From NCBI GenBank assembly GCA_002498205.1, contig DAGQ01000042.1, forward strand, positions 1 through 5,501: DNA of 5,501 nt, read 5' to 3'. A model generated the notes under the pieces. It had not been told where the DNA came from and ran no database searches. It saw nothing but the letters and a program-made list of their open reading frames with translations. The translations under genes and the position numbers were made by a program. Position 1 is the first letter of the stretch, and each line of letters opens with the position of its first letter. This DNA comes from Euryarchaeota archaeon UBA596 (GTDB taxonomy: Archaea; Thermoplasmatota; Poseidoniia; Poseidoniales; Poseidoniaceae). This document shows, piece after piece, positions 1-5,501 of this stretch.

Positions 1-255
1 AGCATTTCTCTGTTCGCTAGCATTCAACTCTATTATGTCCCACTTATTTTCTAATGCGATTGCTCTAGCAATAGATGTTTTACCGACACCTGGTGGCCCG
101 ACTAATAAAATAGCCCTTTTTTTTGGTATTCCGCCATCCCAACTTTTTATCCATGATTTTATTTTCCCTCTTGCTTCGTTATTTCCAACTAAGTCTTCTT
201 CTTTACTCGGTCTGTATCTTTCAGACCAATCAGGGTGAGTAGAAGAATTCGTCAT
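1..255 (-). CDS. rfcL: Replication factor C large subunit (clamp loader ATPase), N-terminal part only
   Basis: The 85 visible codons encode the start of an AAA+ ATPase, and the gene continues past the left edge. In the family, RfcL joins the small RFC subunits to load the PCNA sliding clamp onto primer-template DNA using ATP. Visible signatures are the RFC-type opening WSERYRP (residues 10-16), a 'VGN' segment at 23-25, the Walker A motif GPPGVGKT at 53-60, and the RFC-type sequence ELNASEQRN at 76-84, where most members have NASD rather than NASE. The Trp-rich linker (W35, W39) and PKKRA before Walker A favour the large subunit over the small one. Start: this ATG places the WSERYRP motif at residue 10, as expected. 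A GAGGT Shine-Dalgarno-like element ends only 2 bases before it. A run of eight A in the coding strand (plus-strand T at 117-124) falls in the PKKR codons, and the frame stays open across it. The gene lies 45 bases downstream of glyS on the same strand. Family identity is secure; large versus small subunit is likely but rests on the N-terminus alone. Confidence 0.9.
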   Translation of the reverse strand, partial: MTNSSTHPDWSERYRPSKEEDLVGNNEARGKIKSWIKSWDGGIPKKRAILLVGPPGVGKTSIARAIALENKWDIIELNASEQRNA

Positions 256-300
256 TAACCTCTGCTATACTCGATACTCTTTCAATATAGTGTGGTTTCT
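256..300 (-). promoter_or_regulatory. glyS-rfcL intergenic gap with possible rfcL promoter
   Basis: This 45-base gap separates the glyS stop from the rfcL start. On the minus strand it has a TATA-like CTATATTG (plus positions 283-290). Initiation about 26 bases downstream would fall near 260, leaving a leader of only about five bases. It also has GAGGT (258-262) two bases before the ATG, which is closer than a typical Shine-Dalgarno site. No T-rich archaeal terminator is seen after glyS on this strand. Both a glyS-rfcL co-transcript and a separate rfcL promoter are therefore possible. Confidence 0.25.
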
Positions 301-2052
301 TTAGTACTGCGATATGAATTTTAATAAATCTTCAATATGCATTCTTTTTTGTTCCTGAGAATCTCTTTCTCTTAGTGTTACTGTATTGTCTTCTAATGTT
401 TGATGATCAACAGTGATTGCGTATGGGACTCCAATTTCATCACCTCTAGCGTATCTTCTTCCAATTGATTTAGTTCCATCATAGTTTACATTAATTCCTT
501 TAATATCCCGAATTGAAAATATAATTTTTTTAGCCATTTCATCTAAACCGTCTTTTTCGAATAATGGGTAAACAGAAAAATCAATAGGACAAATCTTGTT
601 TTTAAGGGCCAAAATTGTATAATAATCATCATTTTCTTTTGATATTTCGGTATATGAATGCTCTAGGATGTGCCAAATAATCCGATCAATTCCAAATGCT
701 GGCTCGACAACATGAGGTGTAAACCATTCACCACGTTCTATAGATTTAACTTCCTTTATTTCAACCATATTCTCTTCTATGGTTATTTCCTCACCATCAA
801 TTGTGGTAGAGTATGGAAATTTAATTTCTAAGGCATCTAATGTTTCCAAATGATTGGAAATCAATTTACTTTTTCCTTTGAAATGTGGTCCAATGATTGA
901 TTGTACTGGTGAACAAATGATTTTATCGATTTCTAATTCATTTTCATAATCTCTCCATGCCTTCAAATCATTTGTTTTTGAGACTTTTTGATGTGCTTCT
1001 AAATCATAACATCCGCGATTTGCAATTCCGACACATTCAATCCATCCATAACTGCCAAAAATTTCTAAATCCCAACAATCAGTTGCATAATGAGCCATTT
1101 CATCTGTTTCATGTTGTCTAAACCTTATTAAGTCGCTGTTGATACCCAATTCGATCATTAGTTCGAATGTTTTAATCATAAACCAACCAACAGTTTTATC
1201 TCTTATGATTTTATTTTCTACAGCATCATATATTGTACATTTTAATTCTTTAATTTCCCCATTAATTGGGTCGGGAACTAATTTCAATTCAATATGATCC
1301 CATGAATTTAAATTGTAATCTATATCTTTTTGGGGGTCTATAAAATATTCAAGTTCAGCCATATTAAATTCTCTTAGCCTTATCATCCCTTGTCTTGGGC
1401 TTATTTCGTTTCTGTATCCTTTACCCACTTGTACAGCACCAAATGGTAATTTCCCTCTAAAATGCCTGTATATTGAAGGGTATTGAAGAAACATTCCTTG
1501 GGCCGTTTCAGGCCTCATGTACGCTCTTCTACCGCCTTTACTCGCTCCTATTGTAGTAGAAAACATCAAATTTAAAGGTTCAGAAGGTAACCAACCTGAT
1601 TTTTTACAAGAAGGGCAGGGGATTTTGTGTTTTGATAATTCTTCATCTAGCGATAAATTATCTAGTGAATCGGGATTATTATGTACCTCTTCTAATAAAT
1701 GATCAGATCTATAAATAGAGCTACAGAATTTACATTCAGAAGCATAATCATTGAAGGCTCCAATATGTCCACTAGCTTTTAGTACGGGTTCAGGAGTAAT
1801 TGTAGGTGAATCAATTTCAACAATATTTCCTAATGAAATCCAATGGTTAATCCATTTACTAATTACATTCCTCCTTAGCCTTCCACCTAAGGGGCCATAA
1901 TCGTATAATCCTGCGACTCCTCCATACAATTCAAAAGCAGGTTGAATAAAGCCTCTTTTTTTCATCAGAGAGACTAATCTCTTACTTTTGTTTTCATCCG
2001 CGTTCATTAGTTTCAACATGTCCAATAGATTAGGGGTTATGAATAAACCCAT
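301..2052 (-). CDS. glyS: Glycyl-tRNA synthetase, archaeal/eukaryotic homodimeric type
   Basis: A complete 583-residue class II aminoacyl-tRNA synthetase, within the usual archaeal length, that attaches glycine to tRNA-Gly in the cytosol. In order: the N-terminal RGFIQPAFELYGG..YDYGPLG segment (33-56); two CxxC pairs (C107/C110 and C146/C149) that probably bind zinc; RPETAQG (180-186) of the active site; motif 2, GKGYRNE with ATP-contacting R214, through REFNMAE to 233; the GWIECVGIANRG strand (336-347); motif 3, EPAFGIDR (450-457), with R457; and a C-terminal anticodon-binding domain from about 480 with SIGRRYARGDE (529-539). The glycine-pocket acids are present (E182, E233/E235, E450), but the motif 3 Ser normally found after Glu-Pro is Ala452. 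Start: an in-frame TAA lies 12 bases upstream, so ATG 2052 is the first possible start; ATGs at residues 12 and 16 would give the more usual short lead before KKRGF. No Shine-Dalgarno is seen at any of them. The ATG at 2052 sits about 12 bases from a predicted transcription start. The gene symbol is often written glyS or glyQS in archaea. Confidence 0.97.
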   Translation of the reverse strand: MGLFITPNLLDMLKLMNADENKSKRLVSLMKKRGFIQPAFELYGGVAGLYDYGPLGGRLRRNVISKWINHWISLGNIVEIDSPTITPEPVLKASGHIGAFNDYASECKFCSSIYRSDHLLEEVHNNPDSLDNLSLDEELSKHKIPCPSCKKSGWLPSEPLNLMFSTTIGASKGGRRAYMRPETAQGMFLQYPSIYRHFRGKLPFGAVQVGKGYRNEISPRQGMIRLREFNMAELEYFIDPQKDIDYNLNSWDHIELKLVPDPINGEIKELKCTIYDAVENKIIRDKTVGWFMIKTFELMIELGINSDLIRFRQHETDEMAHYATDCWDLEIFGSYGWIECVGIANRGCYDLEAHQKVSKTNDLKAWRDYENELEIDKIICSPVQSIIGPHFKGKSKLISNHLETLDALEIKFPYSTTIDGEEITIEENMVEIKEVKSIERGEWFTPHVVEPAFGIDRIIWHILEHSYTEISKENDDYYTILALKNKICPIDFSVYPLFEKDGLDEMAKKIIFSIRDIKGINVNYDGTKSIGRRYARGDEIGVPYAITVDHQTLEDNTVTLRERDSQEQKRMHIEDLLKFISQY

Positions 2053-2081
2053 TTGGATAGCATATTAGTTCTTAATTCGTA

Positions 2082-2100
2082 CATAAATTATAATTTTCAA
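2082..2100 (-). promoter_or_regulatory. Predicted BRE/TATA promoter element of glyS
   Basis: On the minus strand a purine-rich GAAAA (a fair BRE, the TFB recognition element) runs directly into TTATAATTTATG, close to the archaeal TATA consensus TTTAWAWR. Counting about 26 bases from the TATA centre puts initiation near position 2064. That gives a leader of about 12 bases with no Shine-Dalgarno before ATG 2052, consistent with near-leaderless archaeal transcripts. It is predicted by eye only. Confidence 0.5.
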
Positions 2101-2108
2101 TCCGCTGG

Positions 2109-2116
2109 TTTTATAA
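2109..2116 (+). promoter_or_regulatory. Possible TATA box of the lhr-like helicase gene
   Basis: TTTTATAA on the plus strand lies 42-49 bases before the helicase ATG. Initiation about 26 bases downstream of its centre would fall near 2139, leaving a leader of about 19 bases without a convincing Shine-Dalgarno (only GGT at 2143-2145). The bases just upstream are GC-rich and make a poor BRE. The TATA-like run at 2085-2092 is an alternative that would give a longer leader. Confidence 0.35.
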
Positions 2117-2157
2117 CTACACATCATGGCTGGCTACGCATCGGTATTGATGAAAAA

Positions 2158-5100
2158 ATGGCAGTAATTACATATCTAGATAAATTCGCTGATACCGAAG
2201 AAATTAATTTGAAATTATGCGAGCCCGTGAAGGAGTGGTTTCATTGGAAATTTCCCGATTTTACACTACCTCAGAAAATGGCAATTCCAGCGATAATGGA
2301 TGGAGAACATTTGTTACTCTGCAGCCCCACGGGAAGTGGTAAAACTATGACTGCATTCTTAACGGTAATAGACCGTTTAGTTAGGGCATCACTAGAAAAC
2401 AAATTAGAAAAGAGAATTTATTGTATATATATTTCTCCAATTAAAGCATTAGCTAACGATATACAAAAAAATTTAATTGGGCCACTAAATGAAATTAAAT
2501 CTAAATTCATTAAAGGAAAGTCCTCTGAAATAAAAGTTGGCCTTAGGACGGGCGATACACCACAATCCGAAAGGCAAAAAATGCTAAAGCACCCTCCACA
2601 TATCCTTATTACTACTCCTGAAAGTATGGCAATCGCCATTAGTTCGAAAAAGTTTCAACCAATCGTACAGGATGTTGAATATATCATATTAGACGAATTA
2701 CACAGCTTAGTTCCTACAAAAAGAGGTACGCATTTAGCATTAACAATTTCAATGCTAGATACTCTTTTGAAAAGGCCGGTTCAAAGAATTGGTGTTAGTG
2801 CAACTATGGAGCCATTAGAAAATGTGGCCCAATATTTAGTTGCATCAGATGATAGGGAATCAAGAGGGCAATCACTAAACGTTTGTATTGCAAAAATTTC
2901 TGGGTCTAGAGAATTAGATCTAGATATTGTGATTCCGGCAGAAAGAGATATTGATGGACACGTTAAATTAGATGCTGAGGGAAAACCAATACCTGTAAGG
3001 TTTCATAATTTATCCGATAAAGATATCTTCGAATATGAAATCTTAGAGATTTTAGACTTGATTTTAGCACATAACACTACCATTGTATTTGCAAACACTC
3101 GTAAAATGACTGAATTGGTAGTAAATAAGATACAGAAAGAATTGAAAAGGATTGATGAAGATAAATTGGGTTTTGCAAATTTAATAGCAGGGCACCACGG
3201 ATCAATGGATAAAAAAATAAGATTCGAAGTGGAGTCACGATTAAAAGAAGGTAAATTACGTGCTGTTGTTTCCTCCTCCTCCCTTGAAATGGGGATTGAC
3301 ATAGGAAGTGTCGATTTAGTGATACAAATTGGATCTCCTGGGAGTATAGCAACTGCTTTGCAAAGAATTGGTAGGGCTGGACACCACGTAGGTGGTGTTC
3401 CAAGAGCTAGATTTATGCCTATGAATATGGACGATTTAGTTGAATTGGCAGCATTGCAAGCTGCAATACAATGTGGAGACATGGATCGCTTGACCTTCCC
3501 ACAAAATTGCCTTGATGTGATGGCACAATTCATGATTGGTTTATGCATTAATGAAAATATCGATATTGACGAATCATTTGAAATTATTAAATCTACGTGG
3601 TCTTATAGGAATTTAGAATATGATGATTTTATAGATACTCTAGATTTACTAGAGGATGAGAAAAGAATATGGATTGATTATGAAGAAAATATTTATGGCC
3701 GTTTAGGCTATTCTAGAATGATTTATTACACTAATGTTGGTACAATTGCTCCAGACAATAGTTACTTAGTTTTCAATATGGATGGAAGTATTTTAGGTAA
3801 TCTTTCAGCTTCTTTTGTTGCTAAATTAAGAAATGGAGATATCATCCTACTTGGCGGTCAAACATACAGGATAAATTCTATAGATGGCACCAGGGTTAAT
3901 GTGAGTCAAGTTACAGGTCATAGACCTAACGTTCCTTCCTGGAGCGGTGAATCTAGGTCTAGAGCAAGAGAATTATCTTCCCAATTAACAAAATTACAAG
4001 ATGCATGCTTATCCGTAATAAGGAATGGATTTGATTCGAGGAAGATGTTGAGGGAAGTCTATGGACTTTCATATCCAGTATCAATTGCAATTTCTACACA
4101 TTTAGAACAGCATGCTTACGATTGTTTAGAGGCGCCAAATGATGATGGTATCTTGATTGAAAAGGTTGATGCACCATATCCTACCTATGTAATTACAACT
4201 TGTAGAGGTAGGGCATTTAACGTCGCATTCGGATATTATCTTGCAGGTTTATCTGAGCAAGAGGAAAATCATGTACATGAATTGTCATTTGACGAGAATT
4301 GTTTACTAATCAAACTAACAAACGAATTTGATTTTGGGGGATTACACGAATATCCTGCCGATAATTTTCAAAATGTACTAGAGAAATATGTTATGAATAC
4401 AGAATTATTTTCAAAACGATTCCGTGAAGTTTCAGGTAGATCGATGATTATCCCTAGAAGAATCGGTTCAGAAGAAATCACACCACAACAATTCCAACAA
4501 AAAGCAGATGCATTATTAGCAAAACATAGGGGCGAGACATCAAGCCTTTTGATGAGGGAAGCAATGAATGAAATTTTTGAACAAGATATAGATACATGGG
4601 CTTTGAGCGGATTTTTAGCTAGATTAGAAGCGGGTTCAATGGAAATTTCAATGATCAGAACAAAGTTGCCATCACAATTGGGAATGGGCCTCTATAAATC
4701 TGCATTTGAAGATTTACTCTCTATGGGTACTCGCGCATATCTTATCAAGGATATTGATCCAGAAGTTCTAAGGAGATTACTTGGTAGAAGGGCATTAGCA
4801 ACAGAATTAGATATTGAGCAAATTAAAAAATTCTTTGATGAAAAAGTACCAATCCCCTCAAACTCAGAAGAATTATTAATTTTAATGGAGATGGGAGGGG
4901 GGCTAAATAGCGATTTAAAGAATCCCTTGTATGATTCTAAGTTAAAAGAGTTGAGTTCGGAAGAAATTTCTAATTGGGTTCTAGAATTAGTTGAATCTGG
5001 TAAAATCACAAAAATTAGAAATACAGGTAGTGACTTGTTGGATGAGAAATGGTTTGGAACTTGGATGGCGGAAGTGCATGGGACCTTAGGTAAAATAATG

Positions 5101-5501
5101 TTACAATCTTCGGAAATTGAAAATTTAAGAGATGCTAGTGTGCAAGGACTTACTTACGAATGGGCCGTTGAATTTGATGGGTTTAAAGTTAAGAAATGGG
5201 AGAATAAATCAATTACAGACCCATATGAGGCAATGAGATTCAAAATTTGTGAACTTTTGGGTAGTGAAGGGCCGAAAACATTAGAACAATTGGGTGAACG
5301 TTTACCCTTCCCAAACGCCCAAATAGAATCTATTTTGCATGAATTAGAGGTTAGAAATATAATTTCTGTTGGCTTTTACCTACAAACAAATGAAGCCGAG
5401 TTTATTCTTAGAGTTGATGAACATAAAATAACAGGGGGAGAAGGAGATATAGTATCTTATAGATCATTACAAAATTTAATTTTGGAAAAATCATTTAAAA
5501 C
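2158..5501 (+). CDS. lhr: Lhr-family large ATP-dependent DNA/RNA helicase, C-terminus cut off by window edge
   Basis: The frame is open for 1114 codons plus two bases with no stop. Lhr proteins are superfamily 2 translocases that unwind 3'-tailed duplexes, including RNA:DNA hybrids, and act in replication-fork remodelling and repair. Helicase motifs in order: Q motif TLPQKMAIPAI (36-46), Walker A SPTGSGKT (56-63), Ia SPIKALAND (93-101), Ib TTPES (152-156), DELH box (179-182), SAT (214-216), IV TIVFANTRK (308-316), V SSSSLEMGID (372-381) and VI QRIGRAGHH (402-410). The Lhr-specific part follows: a winged helix from about 440, a beta-barrel-like segment (about 521-581), VPSWSGE (592-598), whose W595 probably matches the Trp that couples ATP hydrolysis to unwinding in mycobacterial Lhr, and the conserved FSKRFRE segment (about 750-756). 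About 840-1114 looks like further winged-helix modules (for example GPKTLEQLGERLPF from about 1038) seen in long Lhr proteins. Start: ATG 2158 puts 37 residues before PQKMAIPAI, normal for Lhr; no other in-frame ATG lies upstream in the intergenic region, and the next, at 2278, would destroy the Q motif. Family assignment is secure; the cellular substrate is not known from sequence. Confidence 0.95.
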   Translation, partial: MAVITYLDKFADTEEINLKLCEPVKEWFHWKFPDFTLPQKMAIPAIMDGEHLLLCSPTGSGKTMTAFLTVIDRLVRASLENKLEKRIYCIYISPIKALANDIQKNLIGPLNEIKSKFIKGKSSEIKVGLRTGDTPQSERQKMLKHPPHILITTPESMAIAISSKKFQPIVQDVEYIILDELHSLVPTKRGTHLALTISMLDTLLKRPVQRIGVSATMEPLENVAQYLVASDDRESRGQSLNVCIAKISGSRELDLDIVIPAERDIDGHVKLDAEGKPIPVRFHNLSDKDIFEYEILEILDLILAHNTTIVFANTRKMTELVVNKIQKELKRIDEDKLGFANLIAGHHGSMDKKIRFEVESRLKEGKLRAVVSSSSLEMGIDIGSVDLVIQIGSPGSIATALQRIGRAGHHVGGVPRARFMPMNMDDLVELAALQAAIQCGDMDRLTFPQNCLDVMAQFMIGLCINENIDIDESFEIIKSTWSYRNLEYDDFIDTLDLLEDEKRIWIDYEENIYGRLGYSRMIYYTNVGTIAPDNSYLVFNMDGSILGNLSASFVAKLRNGDIILLGGQTYRINSIDGTRVNVSQVTGHRPNVPSWSGESRSRARELSSQLTKLQDACLSVIRNGFDSRKMLREVYGLSYPVSIAISTHLEQHAYDCLEAPNDDGILIEKVDAPYPTYVITTCRGRAFNVAFGYYLAGLSEQEENHVHELSFDENCLLIKLTNEFDFGGLHEYPADNFQNVLEKYVMNTELFSKRFREVSGRSMIIPRRIGSEEITPQQFQQKADALLAKHRGETSSLLMREAMNEIFEQDIDTWALSGFLARLEAGSMEISMIRTKLPSQLGMGLYKSAFEDLLSMGTRAYLIKDIDPEVLRRLLGRRALATELDIEQIKKFFDEKVPIPSNSEELLILMEMGGGLNSDLKNPLYDSKLKELSSEEISNWVLELVESGKITKIRNTGSDLLDEKWFGTWMAEVHGTLGKIMLQSSEIENLRDASVQGLTYEWAVEFDGFKVKKWENKSITDPYEAMRFKICELLGSEGPKTLEQLGERLPFPNAQIESILHELEVRNIISVGFYLQTNEAEFILRVDEHKITGGEGDIVSYRSLQNLILEKSFK
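3379..3400 (+). repeat. Short strong inverted repeat inside the helicase motif VI codons
   Basis: ACACCAC (3381-3387) and GTGGTGT (3392-3398) are perfect complements around a 4-base GTAG loop. The stem extends by a G-T and a G-C pair to nine pairs. It is markedly GC-richer than its surroundings. It lies in codons for the invariant HH and the following VGGV, so the protein sequence largely imposes it. It is listed as a visible structure; no function is claimed. Confidence 0.4.

Larger units (their letters stand above)
2053..2157. promoter_or_regulatory. Divergent intergenic promoter region between glyS and the lhr-like gene
   Basis: A 105-base region between two divergent starts, AT-rich in its glyS-side half (about 2053-2100). 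It contains a TATA-like core on each strand, listed separately, with centres about 23 bases apart. No obvious operator palindrome, riboswitch or RNA gene is seen. The divergent arrangement is read directly from the sequence; shared control of the two genes is only a possibility. Confidence 0.6.

Noticed and set aside
35..238. 67-codon plus-strand frame opposite rfcL
   Set aside because: It is antisense to the clear RfcL coding sequence with Walker A motif, and it has no recognisable protein features.
763..784. Inverted repeat AACCATA/TATGGTT with an 8-base loop in glyS
   Set aside because: It is seven AT-rich pairs within well-conserved coding sequence, expected by chance in DNA of this composition, and is not followed by a T-run on either strand.
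1517..1702. Plus-strand frame of 61 codons inside glyS, and minus-strand frames at 2418-2639 and 4692-5009 inside the helicase gene
   Set aside because: Each is antisense to an intact, motif-bearing gene and shows no family signature or start signal.
2053..2157. A tRNA or small RNA in the glyS-lhr gap, for example a glycine-sensing riboswitch or T-box upstream of glyS
   Set aside because: Only about 12 bases would be transcribed ahead of glyS from the predicted promoter. The gap shows no T-box, glycine-riboswitch core or cloverleaf, and these elements are not expected in archaea.
3271..3282. Four tandem TCC codons (Ser-rich start of helicase motif V)
   Set aside because: The VVSSSSLEMGID segment matches the normal Lhr motif V (often VVATSSLELGID), so the repeat reflects protein constraint rather than an unstable microsatellite.
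3003..3548. 181-codon and nested 108-codon minus-strand frames inside the helicase gene
   Set aside because: They lie opposite helicase motifs IV-VI, which fix the plus strand as coding. Their Cys/Ser/Ile-rich translations look like shadow frames.
1..5501. A new multi-gene system, mobile element, CRISPR array, tRNA/rRNA or defence island
   Set aside because: The whole window is accounted for by three recognisable housekeeping genes and two short gaps. No direct-repeat arrays, transposase, integrase, attachment site or RNA-gene signature was seen on either strand.

Overview
The window looks like AT-rich archaeal chromosome (about one third G+C by eye, arginine mostly AGA/AGG, TAA at the one visible stop). 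Three proteins point to Archaea: the clamp-loader large subunit RfcL, an archaeal/eukaryotic-type glycyl-tRNA synthetase and an Lhr-family helicase. The sequence around GlyRS motif 2 (GKGYRNEISPRQGMIRLREF) and the 'W..SW..G.PKKRA' run before the RfcL Walker A motif resemble Thermoplasmata and their marine relatives (Marine Group II/III). That placement is an impression from memory, not an alignment.

Layout: positions 1-255 (minus) hold the first 85 codons of rfcL, which runs off the left edge. A 45-base gap separates it from glyS (301-2052, minus), which lies upstream on the same strand, so the two may be co-transcribed. A 105-base intergenic region (2053-2157) carries a good BRE/TATA-like element for glyS and a weaker TATA-like element for the divergent gene. 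From 2158 to the right edge, one uninterrupted reading frame on the plus strand encodes at least 1114 residues of a large Lhr-type ATP-dependent helicase, with its 3' end missing.

The genes are housekeeping: replication (sliding-clamp loading), translation (glycine charging) and nucleic-acid remodelling/repair (Lhr). I see no mobile element, CRISPR array, RNA gene, toxin-antitoxin pair or defence island, and no convincing new multi-gene system. No stretch longer than 105 bases lacks a gene. The two points most worth following are residue-level and domain-level. The GlyRS has Ala where the family has a glycine-recognising Ser in motif 3. The Lhr runs well past the usual archaeal Lhr core, into what look like winged-helix modules of the long, bacterial-type C-terminal region.
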